64,000 nucleotides of DNA, from the NCBI GenBank assembly GCA_000333855.2, contig CM007319.1:792653-856652 (forward strand). Direction: 5' to 3'. Positions 29,901-39,000 of the stretch are shown here, piece by piece; the first letter of the stretch is position 1, and each line of letters starts with the position of its first letter. The notes beneath the pieces were generated by a model. It was given only the letters and a program-made list of their open reading frames with translations, was not told the origin of the DNA and searched no databases. The stretch comes from Endotrypanum monterogeii. Lineage: Eukaryota; Euglenozoa; Kinetoplastea; Trypanosomatida; Trypanosomatidae. Both the position numbers and the translations under genes were made by a program.

Positions 29901-31716
29901 TGTCCTCCACTCTCTGCTCATCACGCAGAAGCCATTCGCTTTCTTCCAACTTTGCAACGAGAAACCAGAGCGGGGGGCTCTTGCCTACAGCCTTCACCTG
30001 CTTCAAGATGGTGGTCATATTATCCGAAAAGACGATCCGATGGCAGATGCAGAGCGGGTGGCTCTCCATCGGCAGCGTACTACACACGTGATGGATTCAC
30101 CGTGGAATGCTCTGATCGAGGAGGCGCTCGCAGTCGCCTATGCCGAGGGTGCGGAACAGTCTCCGTCGACAGAGGAGACGGCAGCGGATCCTCGTCTCGG
30201 TGACGAAGTTGCTGACAATAGTGACCTGGACGAAGAGGACTCCGTCGCGATCGTGAATCCACAGACCGATGCGGAAGCCTTTAAGCAGTGCTACTTCATG
30301 ACTCTGCGGGGTGTTATCGCAGCCCGCTCACCTGTTTCCGTTGCGGCTGCCACGAACATCTTCTTTGGCCTCCTCTACGGTACTCCGACGCTGAGCATGC
30401 TGGCGGCTGCCATCGAGTCGTGCAAGTCGCCCTTTCATGTGCCGTACACAATCAGTGACCGCATGGAGCGCATGTCTATGGTGCGCCATGTGTCGAGTGT
30501 CATGCAACGCTACCACGGCCATCTGCAGAGCGACTTGATTTGCTCTATGGAGGTTATATTGGAATACATGAGCATGCAGCGCGATGGGTTGTCCGAGGAG
30601 GCGCAGGAGGAGTGGTGCCAGGAGCGCAGCCTCAGTCGAACTCGCGTTGTTGACACCCTAAACCTGTTCTCACAAATGAAGGAGCAGGTGAGCTCGGTTC
30701 TGCCGTTCCCAGACGTCACAGATATTGACGTGCTAAATGCGCAGTTCCACCAGAACGCTGAACTTCTTGTGCTGATGCTCGTTGCATCACACACGGAGCT
30801 GGCGATACAAGTACAGCTCGACGGCCCCGTCGCGCAAAGGAAGGGTTTTGTGGGCCACGGTATGTTTTTCCCACTCAAGTGTCTCAAGGATGAGTCGGTG
30901 CCGACTGTGTGTCCATGGGATCGCACCAAAATTAGTGTGCCGCTGTCTCTGCAGACTATCCAGCGCAAGGTGCTCGCTGTCTTTGCCTCGCAGGTGGAGC
31001 CAGACTTGTTTGCGTTGGTGCTGCTCGTTTTTTCTTACAAGCTACAGTACTCGGTGCAGGGTAGTGGCGCAAACTCGTTTTATTTGATGGCCGTCAGCCA
31101 CTCCGGTGTGCGCCGCGCCTTCCAGTGCGACACCCTGACCGCGCAGCAGATACTGCAAATACGCCGTATTCAGTGCGCCCAGATGCGGTGCATGCAGCTG
31201 CAAGTGGAGGAGGGCGTGAGGGCAAATGAGAGTGAAAGATTAAGTGCAGCACTGAAAAGCGCCAAGAGTGACTTTGGCTTACCAGACAGTGCCACGGAGA
31301 CGCCGTATCTCATCCCTACTGTCCTCCAACATGCCCTGAAGTTGCTCGTGGGCCGCTTAAAGGGTTCGCCTTCGTACACGGCGCAGCGACGGGCCATTTC
31401 GGAATTTCCGCCTGGTACGCCCTACTGCAAGCTCTCCCATGGCACGGAGCTGCCGCCACCAGTGCAGCAGTCGGTGCTCGTTCATAGCAACAACGGTCTT
31501 TCCCTCTTGAGACCGGCAAAAGAGGCAGGCGTAGCGGCCCCCCACGTGTCCGATGCTGCAACAGAACCGCTAGAGAAGCAGCGAGGGGCGGTAGTCGATC
31601 CGCCGACTTTGGTGTCCTCTCTCTCACACCAGAACAAGTCTCCAAGTGAAGAAGAGGACAGCGACTGCAGCAGCGACTCGGGGGCACATGTGCCGACCTT
31701 TAGCTACGATATGTAG
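26902..31716 (+). CDS. DEAH/RHA-type ATP-dependent helicase with DEFH box
   Basis: The protein is 1,604 residues. Residues 1 to about 560 are Ser/Pro/Ala/Gln-rich and almost certainly disordered. The helicase core follows. Motif I is GTGKST (638-643). Motif II is DEFH (733-736) followed by ERT. Motif III is SAT (766-768). Motif IV lies near VFMPGRTQVELM. Motif V is near YVATDIAEVSLTLPDVVFVID. Motif VI is QRRGRIGR (960-967). This order defines the DEAH/RHA superfamily 2 family of 3'-5' RNA or RNP remodelling enzymes. Two deviations stand out: Phe at the third position of the box, and GRIGR where the family usually has GRAGR. A helical HA2-like stretch lies at about 1050-1250, and a Glu/Ser-rich acidic tail ends the protein. 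The substrate is unknown. A role in RNA processing or translation is inferred from the family only. Confidence 0.9.
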   Translation: MSGSHPSRAEVSSSGNGAPARNPITYNLAALRLAQSPNGAGQVSQAFIDSSGGPCSPSRINGGPTRVMHLGGSEGDIPLSVLLTGASAPSASLNNTSWHPPAAPGASLPSSAAGGRSIAGPQDVSIAPSPSAMGYPAAASATQLELFSKRADLVERGQAPPVAVVARKTASAPPSPPSLSAGHPTTSVAGEQPVFHPHANTNPASDATSPSIQFTPSGRSAPHQWEQASRPGAPFTHSTRAPHVDSTQPSTTSMQPQGRQPVSHSRAVSQSKGKLANPQPRSAHFLAQHTTAEPTSNRGAFHPAAANLSQPQIQSSIAPPPPRSKLAGMPAPLAQASVTDPPPAGAYLRAPPQSTRHALAQPPHQQRSFLPQSNPYPVPQPFSKQAPSTRSSVFTSAPLPANTSSSTRHALPSPSLHLAGARVPAPSSMSTVTGTQVPVAQPAGTSASLAPSSIPIAADASQLNDICSALQTMRVHARVVPYPSSPSTYTSGAAVVPPSATNPKTPDPSTVKVQRLARQTQAPLNYYAARHSDVEAQRERIPYGKGHREQHRNWRQAPPLTSQHQAQGDPVAHAVDSNPAVVRRFEEEYAQQNDTEGISDDLRAQQATKTGTVGTLDEELCLSLIETHDVTFVVTDTGTGKSTRIPMALHRAHPDALVVNAQPRRTAAINLAQRVAEVLNAELGEEVGYSVRGEHIGDLDETKIMYVTTYSLFIYFLWHEFKESLPFSYIIVDEFHERTPDVEVILLMLKLWLKKHPGAFKLVLCSATAQVEEWQGFFDGLTVGTYARSPIMYPVREYFIEDLQGLIGIRTMPIVPQDSSNTVSSEQMHQLILVCKQLLSYLAKNTATQDSVLVFMPGRTQVELMTTWIRENLEESMEPIAWYRDVELSLIQEAFARPAVTRKKVYVATDIAEVSLTLPDVVFVIDSGTGKRPQVSEKEKTSYAFPPLRLLWETTSNAQQRRGRIGRVQQGFYFCLLSRDHHKVLRESDNRIKNAVLTELVLHSLLITQKPFAFFQLCNEKPERGALAYSLHLLQDGGHIIRKDDPMADAERVALHRQRTTHVMDSPWNALIEEALAVAYAEGAEQSPSTEETAADPRLGDEVADNSDLDEEDSVAIVNPQTDAEAFKQCYFMTLRGVIAARSPVSVAAATNIFFGLLYGTPTLSMLAAAIESCKSPFHVPYTISDRMERMSMVRHVSSVMQRYHGHLQSDLICSMEVILEYMSMQRDGLSEEAQEEWCQERSLSRTRVVDTLNLFSQMKEQVSSVLPFPDVTDIDVLNAQFHQNAELLVLMLVASHTELAIQVQLDGPVAQRKGFVGHGMFFPLKCLKDESVPTVCPWDRTKISVPLSLQTIQRKVLAVFASQVEPDLFALVLLVFSYKLQYSVQGSGANSFYLMAVSHSGVRRAFQCDTLTAQQILQIRRIQCAQMRCMQLQVEEGVRANESERLSAALKSAKSDFGLPDSATETPYLIPTVLQHALKLLVGRLKGSPSYTAQRRAISEFPPGTPYCKLSHGTELPPPVQQSVLVHSNNGLSLLRPAKEAGVAAPHVSDAATEPLEKQRGAVVDPPTLVSSLSHQNKSPSEEEDSDCSSDSGAHVPTFSYDM

Positions 31717-32143
31717 AAAAGCAAAGCGGGGTAGAAAGGTGACAGGGAATGGAGTTTGCTAGTGAGTGACTGCTAATGGCCGGTTCTTTTTCTTCGAACA
31801 CTACCCATTGCGTGCAGCTTTCTTTTTTTTCTGTTCTTGTTTGCGTCGTCCTGTTTGAGAGTGCTAATCAGCATTTTTCCTGCCGCTAGTACTGTTCTCG
31901 TCGCTTCCATCTCCTCGCAAATCTGCCTCGGTGTTTTTCTTAGGGGAAGTTGTAATTGGGTATCGGGTCGACACTGTTACTTCTGTGGGTACGTTTGTTC
32001 AGATTAATTTTGTTTTCATCTATTTTTTTTTTGTTGTTGTGGTGGGGTATGCGTGTTATGGTATCTTTTGTTGAAATGTATATGTGCGTGTCTGTTTGGA
32101 TGGGTGTGGGTTGCCAAGTTGCTGTCGCAGTTCAGCAAGTTCG

Positions 32144-32187
32144 CCCCCCCCCCCCTCCCCCTCCTCCTCCTCCTCCTCCTCCTCCTC
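32144..32187. repeat. C-run plus CTC trinucleotide repeat
   Basis: A C homopolymer run joined to CTCCCC and about nine CTC units, in the 3' region of the helicase gene. Confidence 0.9.
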
Positions 32188-33329
32188 GCTCTTTTCTTCT
32201 TTTTCTTCTCTTTTATTCACTCCTTTTTAAAAAATCAGGATGAGTGTCTTTTTTTTTCCCCCTTTCTCACAAGTTTCCTCGCTTCTGTTTTTTTTTTTTT
32301 TGACTCGGTCTTCTTCACTCCGCTGAAAGTGGTGGAGTAGGGGGAGGTCGATGCTGGGGCGAGGTGGGCGAGAAAACCCTGAGGACCAAGAAAACAGAGA
32401 GAGACCATCACCTCAAAAGCAAAAAAAAAGAAAGGTAAACGAGGTGGCTGAGACGACGATAAAAGAAAAGAAAAAAAAGTTGAATAGCAGAAAAGACGGC
32501 GGTCACACAGTGTGCATTTCTTGTCTCGCTCTTTTTTTTTTTTTTTGATCGTTTGTCTGTTTTGATTTTTTATGTTCTCATGGCTGTGGAGTTCTGTGAT
32601 TTTGTTTGAAAAAAAAATATCGGAAACACATATGAAAAATGTTTCGCCTCCTTTTTGGTTTGAATTTGTGCGATTGCGTATGTTCATTGTCGTGCTTCTT
32701 GTCCCCACGTCTGAGCACTGTCAGTGAGCTCAGGTGTACTGTGTGGTGCGGTTTCTTTTTTTTTTTTTTTGTAGGGGAGGGGAGGAAGAGGGGGGAACAC
32801 GGAGAGAGAGGGGACAGCGTTCGGCGAAACACTAATGAGGAGGGGGCGAGTACCACTTTGATTTTCTTTAATATTTATTTGACCATCTTCTCTCGGCTTT
32901 TCCATGCCACCACCATTCGATTGCACACTTGAGTTTTAGAGGAGTATTTGCGCAGAGAGCGACCCCAATGAGAAAGTGATCGGGAATGAATATGCCGAGA
33001 AAGATTGAGGGCGGGACGGGGAGGAGGCTCAGAACATCTGCGACTTGAGCCCAGGACTTTATCCCCAACCGGCGCAACTGTTTACGGTGCTGTTCGCTTG
33101 GCCTGCCGAGGTGACATCCGGTTGGAAGAGAAAGTGGCGGCTAGACCACTGGGGTGCGACCGATCGGTTACCGTTTCGCTTTCCTAAAGGTTTTTTTTTT
33201 CGCAACTACACCCGGTAGGTCGAAGAGAGCTGGGGGGGGGAGGGCGAGAGGAGGCTTCTCTGAAAAGGGGCCGCATTTCACCTCTATGTGTGTCTTTCGG
33301 GATGCAATTTTCTCTTTTTTACTTATCTC

Positions 33330-33383
33330 TCTCTTTTTTTTTTTTGCATTCCTTACTCCCTTGATTTTTCATATCACATACAG
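33330..33383 (+). promoter_or_regulatory. Pyrimidine tract and probable acceptor of the gene at 33810
   Basis: A T-rich tract (33330-33371) is followed by ACATACAG, with AG at 33382-33383. This would give a 5' UTR of about 430 bases. A later T-run at 33623-33633 could support alternative acceptors closer to the gene. Confidence 0.4.
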
Positions 33384-33809
33384 TCTCCCCTCCACTCTGA
33401 TTACGAGTGACTGTCGTGTCGTCTCCGTCTGAAATCCCATTCACCTCCAATCGCTGTCTTCATTGCCCCCCACTTCGGTTGTATTCACGTCCAAAAGGGT
33501 CTTTATTTAGAATCAAAAGACGAGTAGCCTTTCAGAGAGAGAGAGGGAGAGAGGCGCACGGGCTGGCTTGCTTTCCCTCTTCTCTCCCATTTGAGTGTGA
33601 GGGTGTGCGTGTAGGTCTGTGGTTTTTTTTTTTGGGGGGGGGAGAGAGAAAAGGGATAAAAAATCCACTTGGGCATTCTTCTTGAGTTTCCTGGGGTTGT
33701 AACAGCTAATACTAACAAGGAAAACCATACGAGATCATCGGGCCAGATCTTCTTCACCCACAACCTCACACCCCAAGGGCGTACGACAGAAGACAAGACA
33801 TCCGCAAAG

Positions 33810-35249
33810 ATGTTTGGCTCCAGCTTTAAAACTCGTCGTGCTGGCGATGTCACTGAGAAGTCAGAAGGGGACAGCGGTGGTGATACGGCGGGCGCCAGCA
33901 GCGACGGCACCGGCACCGGCAGCAGCAGCAGCAGCAGCGGTATGCGGGGCCGACGCTCACATCAACAGCGCGAGCGGGGCCGCGACAGTGCAACAGGGGG
34001 GGCCAAACATGCCTTTGGCGCACCGACTATGCTCGGCATCCAGCACACCTCTGAGGAAGCAAGCAACATTTACAACAAAGTCGGCACGCTGAAGGGCTAC
34101 ACGTTCGAAGTGCCTCCGGTGAATCGGTTTCATAGCAAAACAGCAGAGGCAAAGTTTACGCAGCTCACCGGTGGCCTCAATCCGAAATTTGAGGCCAACC
34201 GTTTTGATAACTTGCGCGAACGTCTACAGGTTTCAGAGAAGCGTGACAAAGATGGCCACTTGCAGGCAATCGCGATGCTGTACGCAGAGTTCCTCGGGAA
34301 CAACTTCTTAAAAGCCGAGGATCTCGACTACGCCGAAATAGAGCGTTGCTTCTACCCGCGCTATGCACCTAACTACGATACACTGCTGAAGGCACTGGGG
34401 ATGCGAAAGCCCCTGTGGTGGCGACAGGGCTTGTTTTCGTCTCTCGAGGACATCTCACGGCTCCCACTTGATCGATGCAGCGTCGAGAAGAAGACGTCCA
34501 TGAGCTTCGAGGAGTGGTATTGTCTTTTCTGGAACTACTATCAACCCTTCAACACCCTGGCGTATTTGTGCATGGTGACGGCCCAGTCGATGGTGTACAC
34601 ACGCGAGCTCATTGATAGTGTCGCCGACTACCTGGCCGAACGACACGCTTTGATTACAGAGGACAAAGCCAGGAATGCACCCATCCTGTTTCTGGGCGCG
34701 CGCACAGGCAAGTTTGGGGCGCTATTGAACGAAACCAAAAAGTTGCCGGTCCCGGTCATTCATGCACACGAGAATCCGAACACAAATCCCTATCTTTTGG
34801 TGATTCCACAGAACAAGCAGGCCGAGTTCAAGACAAATCCGATCGTAAAGATGAAGAGTCAAGCTGCACTGCAAAAGTACGAACCCAGCATCGTGCTTTT
34901 TTCGGACATGATCATGAACAGCGACCCGACAGCGCAGATTCGGCAGCAAGGCTCCGTTCGTGAGTACATGTATTTTGGTGTCCCTGACAGCTACTGCGAA
35001 GGCCATGCCTGGGATACATGGGGTTACTTCAAGTACCGCGAGCGCGGCACTGATCACATTCCAGCGTACATGCGCGAAGGGTTTGGCAAGGTGACGCTAC
35101 CGCACCTCTCACGTTGGATGTTGCACAAGCTAGACAGCGACATGCAGATGGGTAACAGCACTGTGACAGCATGGATTCGCAAACCGCTTCTGCCGACCGC
35201 CAGTATAAAATGGCGGTGGCGTATGATGCGCCTGAAGCCCCTTTTTTGA
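33810..35249 (+). CDS. Conserved hypothetical, Rossmann/methyltransferase-like
   Basis: The protein is 479 residues from 33810. The frame is open back to 33669, but the upstream part does not look coding. Residues 1 to about 70 are Ser/Gly/Arg-rich with a run of Ser encoded by AGC repeats (33919-33941). The rest is globular, rich in Tyr, Trp and Arg. Residues 290-303 read PILFLGARTGKFG, a hydrophobic strand followed by glycines 296, 300 and 303. About 60 residues later, PSIVLFSDMIMNSD and REYMYFGVPDSY could be the strands that carry motifs II-III of a class I methyltransferase. I therefore suggest a SAM-binding or Rossmann fold, without naming a substrate. The tail is basic (IKWRWRMMRLKPLF). 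No signal peptide or membrane segment is seen. Family membership is inference; the protein is clearly real by composition and length. Confidence 0.8.
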   Translation: MFGSSFKTRRAGDVTEKSEGDSGGDTAGASSDGTGTGSSSSSSGMRGRRSHQQRERGRDSATGGAKHAFGAPTMLGIQHTSEEASNIYNKVGTLKGYTFEVPPVNRFHSKTAEAKFTQLTGGLNPKFEANRFDNLRERLQVSEKRDKDGHLQAIAMLYAEFLGNNFLKAEDLDYAEIERCFYPRYAPNYDTLLKALGMRKPLWWRQGLFSSLEDISRLPLDRCSVEKKTSMSFEEWYCLFWNYYQPFNTLAYLCMVTAQSMVYTRELIDSVADYLAERHALITEDKARNAPILFLGARTGKFGALLNETKKLPVPVIHAHENPNTNPYLLVIPQNKQAEFKTNPIVKMKSQAALQKYEPSIVLFSDMIMNSDPTAQIRQQGSVREYMYFGVPDSYCEGHAWDTWGYFKYRERGTDHIPAYMREGFGKVTLPHLSRWMLHKLDSDMQMGNSTVTAWIRKPLLPTASIKWRWRMMRLKPLF

Positions 35250-35609
35250 TGAGTTGGTATTGTTTCAATGGCCCCCCTTTTATTTTTCTCGGCATGATAA
35301 ATGGAGGGGCAAGGTAATGCTTCGAGAAGGGCAGCGTGGCACACGGTTGATGGGAGGGGGGGGGTAGGGTTGGACCCTCTCCATTTACCTCACGGATACT
35401 AAGATGGTCGCAATAGGATTGCGCAAAACCGTCATAAACTAGTTGCCGAGTCATTGAGACAGAAGTTCCTACGCGCATCTGAGTCGCAGTTGTGTGTTTG
35501 CGCATGCACTTATCAGTACATCTATACATATACTTATATATGGTGATTCCTGTCGGGTCACCGCCTTCACATCTCCGAATGAAAAACCTTTTGGTTCCTT
35601 AAGGAATAG

Positions 35610-35690
35610 AAAAAAAAAAAAATGTGACACATAAAAAAAAAAAGGTGACACATAAAAAAAAAAGGTGACACATAAAAAAAAAGGTGACAT
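35610..35690. repeat. Short tandem array of A-run plus GGTGACACAT
   Basis: Four head-to-tail units are each an A-run followed by GGTGACACAT. The first unit has TGTGACACAT and the last is cut to GGTGACAT. The A-runs measure 13, 11, 10 and 9 bases from left to right. On the minus strand the unit reads ATGTGTCACC plus a T-run. Confidence 0.95.
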
Positions 35691-36032
35691 AGGAGTAAAA
35701 TTTAGGCGATAGTCAGCGTCTACGACATCATGCGAGGGAGCTGTCGATCATCATCGTTGCGGTGCACGTTTGCGACAACAATTTCCCCCCCGCTCTCTGA
35801 AGCAGCCTCGCCCACCTCTCGCCCATTCAATTGTGCCTCGTTTCTTCTTCTCTCTCCATGTCTCGCGCCTTGATGTTTATGTCTGTCTGTGCTTGGCACA
35901 TGACTCTGGGCCCGGTTTCCCTCAACACCGGCTTCGGGCTTTGTGTGCCCGTAAACGCTTCACAAGGCAGACATCTACACCACACTCACACGAAAGGGTG
36001 GCCGTGTGTTGCAACCTTTGGCCTTGTGCTTA

Positions 36033-36034
36033 CA
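36033..36034 (+). promoter_or_regulatory. Predicted spliced-leader acceptor of the orphan gene
   Basis: The pyrimidine-rich CCTTTGGCCTTGTGCTTAC is followed by AG at 36033-36034. The ATG at 36084 is the first in-frame start after it, which excludes the upstream ATG at 36006. Confidence 0.45.
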
Positions 36035-36083
36035 GATCTGTGGACACGAGGGGAGAGCTGAGGGACGGAAAGCACCCGCGAAT

Positions 36084-39000
36084 ATGCCCGAATCACGGTC
36101 GTATCCACCCCCGCGTGGGCGCGGGGTGTGCATGATCATTTTCGCGCTTGCAGATGACATCGCATCGTTGCGCCGCGTTCTCGCAACGGCAGCACTGCCA
36201 GCGGAACACGTGAGCCACAACGACGTTCTTGCGAGCGACGAGGCGGGAGGCGCTCGAGGGACAATGGGTATGCTCGGTATTGTCGCCGAAGATGCATCCT
36301 CCGACGATCTGTGGATGTTCAACTGCGCTTCAGCTGAGTGTAGCTCCGTATCCACTAATACTGCTGATTCGGCGGGACATCTTCCCCGTGCGCGGTACCA
36401 AGCAGCTCTGGCTGAGATGCAGCAATGGCAGCGTCTGCTGAGAGAGAGACACGTGATTTTGCCTCGCAGAGATCTCTCATCTACTAGCGATCGTTTGACT
36501 CACAACACTGAAGCTGACCACGCGACCGTTGGAGAACACGTATGCAAGGAGACGACAACCACTGCGACCAGTTTGCACTCTCGCAAGCCACACGCCCCCA
36601 TGGTCTGCAGTACGGAGGGCACTGAGTGCTTATCGCTTTTCTGGGCGCACGCTCCACACACTACAATGAGTGAGGAAGCTGTCGAGTTCGATGTCGATGG
36701 ATCCCCATTTCCTGTTGCCGGTGGAGGCGTCGTCATTGATGATTCCCTCTCAGAACGGCCACTGCTCTGCATTGACGTGGGCGGTATATACTTGGCGACT
36801 TCACAAACATGCTCTGTGCCACCGGGAACACAGGGCGTACCTACGAAGCGCTCGGAGGGTGTCGTGACGAAAACCTTGAAAAAACAAAAGAGCGTGCCGA
36901 CGAAGCCAAACGAAGCGTGCTCCCTTCACAGTTATCCAACAGGGCGGAGGTCAGACATAAATGCGCACAGGGACCATGTCAAAGAGATGACAGGCAAAAG
37001 CAACACTGAACGGCCGAAGCATCTTTGCTGCCTTCTGCAGCAGCGCTTTGCCTCTGCCACGCGTACCTGTCCTTCCAGAACCGATACCGGCACTTCGCCA
37101 TGTCCGTTGACGCTCGAGGAGGTATGGGTGATGCCTCTACTGGCCGAAGACAATGATGCGATTCGACCCGTGAGCGTTGCAGATCTGGGCCTCGTCGCTC
37201 TTCCATGTCGTACTCCGACCCGGTGTGACCAGAAATCTGATGATTGTACCACTGCGAAAGAGAGGAGTGTGCGGCTATTTCGTGTGAGGCGCCATCCCCC
37301 AGCTCACGTGCTACGTGTGACTGATGATGATCATATGAACTCCTTCTGCCAACCATGTTTGACTCATGGGCAGGCGGTGGTCCCTGGTTCGCGCAAGAGG
37401 CTGCGTGACACTGCAACGGGTAAGGATAACGAGTCGGGCGAGAGTCAGGGGTCGGTTCCACCCACCACACGTGCTCTACAGGGCGGCGTTTTCTTGCGCC
37501 CCTGCGGCGGCTCCAGCGGCGTTGTCGATGCTGTGTTACCCGAATCTCGTCCTACGCGGCTGCGGGTACTGAAGAGCAGTTTCTTGCATCGCAGTTTGTG
37601 GTTTTCTGCGTGGTGCTGCGCCTCTGATTTCGACGTCACGCAAGTTTTTCTACATCCTCATCTCGACGGGAACGCAAATGGTTATTTTCAGTGTGACACT
37701 CTCTACAGTATACTGCGCCGGTGCGTGGTGACCGAGGAGGCTGTTGTGCATCACTTGTTGGAAGAAGAGGTCAACACGCGGGGGACGACGTATGGGTCAC
37801 TCTGCAGCGCGGACGGAGGAAAGGCCCCCCAGGCATTCGACTTGCAGCGCAGCTCCACCGAAGCCCTCTTCACAGATAGCGCCTTTGAGGATAAGAAATG
37901 GGAGGGCACAGGGGTCCGCGAGTGTGAGCGGGTGTGGCCCTTGGAAGAGCTCTGGGGGCTGTGGGTGCGACTGGGGTGGACACCTCCATTGACTTGGCCG
38001 TGCGTGCGTGTGGGTTTGCACCTCACTGAGGGCACTGACCAGGGAAACTTGCGCCGGCGCTGTGCTTGGGAGCTCTCACCACGCGCTTGGCAGGATTTTC
38101 TGGTGCGTGCCTCGACAGCGTTGGATGCGGCGTACATTGAAGAGAGGCAACTACGGCATCCCCAGCAACTTCAGAAAGATATTGCTGCTGCGGGGGCCAG
38201 TAGCGATGTCCACGCTGCCTGCACAGGCCATCGTGAAAAGACAGCTAGAAGTCTCTCTGTCGGCCCCCTGAGGGGCAAGCCGTCGGTTTCTGACGATCAG
38301 CGCGAGATGCTGATCCAGATTCAGAGGCTGCTGGAGTTTCAGACAGCACTCTCCGGCGCCGCAGGGCTCGTTACACAAGCAGTGTCCTCGGAGCAGATGG
38401 ATTCTGCAACCACCTCCACCTTTGTCCCTTACATCAACCCCTGCACGGCCACCAGATTCGAAGATTTTTGTAGCGGCTCTCCAGTTTTCAGCGCCGCGGC
38501 ACGCGATCTCGCAGCGGATATCGCCGCCACCACAGTGCTTCCCGCGCGGCATCCACTAGCGTCCCCTACAAGTTGCGTTTCTGAAGTTGCATCATTCGGA
38601 TTGACATGGCTCACTGGCGTCCTCGAGTCCCCCGCACTCCTCATTCCCTCTCTGGGTGTTCCTGGAATGGCGAATGCGAAGGAGGGGGTTGAGGATTTGC
38701 TCGACGCAAGTCATCATCCTATCAGCAGGGGGGCGGTGAGCAAGGAGGTGGATTCGCTTTCTTCCTTCCTCCTGGGTGAATCCGCGTCTCGGTTGGGGAA
38801 GCTGCTTCAGGATACGTCGGCGCTTTGTTCACCATCGCACCCTCCGCATACTCCGCCACTGTCCTTGCCGATAGACTCGGAGATGTACTGTGAGGTGGCT
38901 GACGTAGCAGAGCTGCGCTGGTCTTCTCCGCGGGTTGTAACCACCGCAGCTCACCAGAAGGCTGTTTTCAGTCCTACTTCACCGGCCCCTGCGCCAAAGG

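Larger units (their letters stand above)
31717..33809. other. Intergenic spacer, with a GC-rich patch
   Basis: The spacer contains many T- and A-runs (for example 32289-32301, 32530-32545, 32757-32770), a C-run followed by (CTC)n at 32144-32187, and a GC-richer patch at about 33000-33185 with an 8-base inverted repeat. A tract and AG at 33382-33383 is the likely acceptor for the next gene. No coding region is supported. Confidence 0.5.
35250..36083. other. Intergenic spacer with an A-run tandem repeat
   Basis: No gene is seen. The stretch holds the repeat array at 35610-35690 and a C/T-rich zone at 35780-35860. The acceptor for the next gene is at 36033-36034, after GGCCTTGTGCTTAC. Confidence 0.6.

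Noticed and set aside
33000..33185. Possible tRNA gene
   Set aside because: I could not find an acceptor stem, a TTCGA-type loop or an anticodon arm in the right places; only one 8-base inverted repeat is present.
35610..35690. Repeat array considered as CRISPR-like
   Set aside because: The units are adjacent with no spacers and consist mostly of A-runs, and the genome is eukaryotic.
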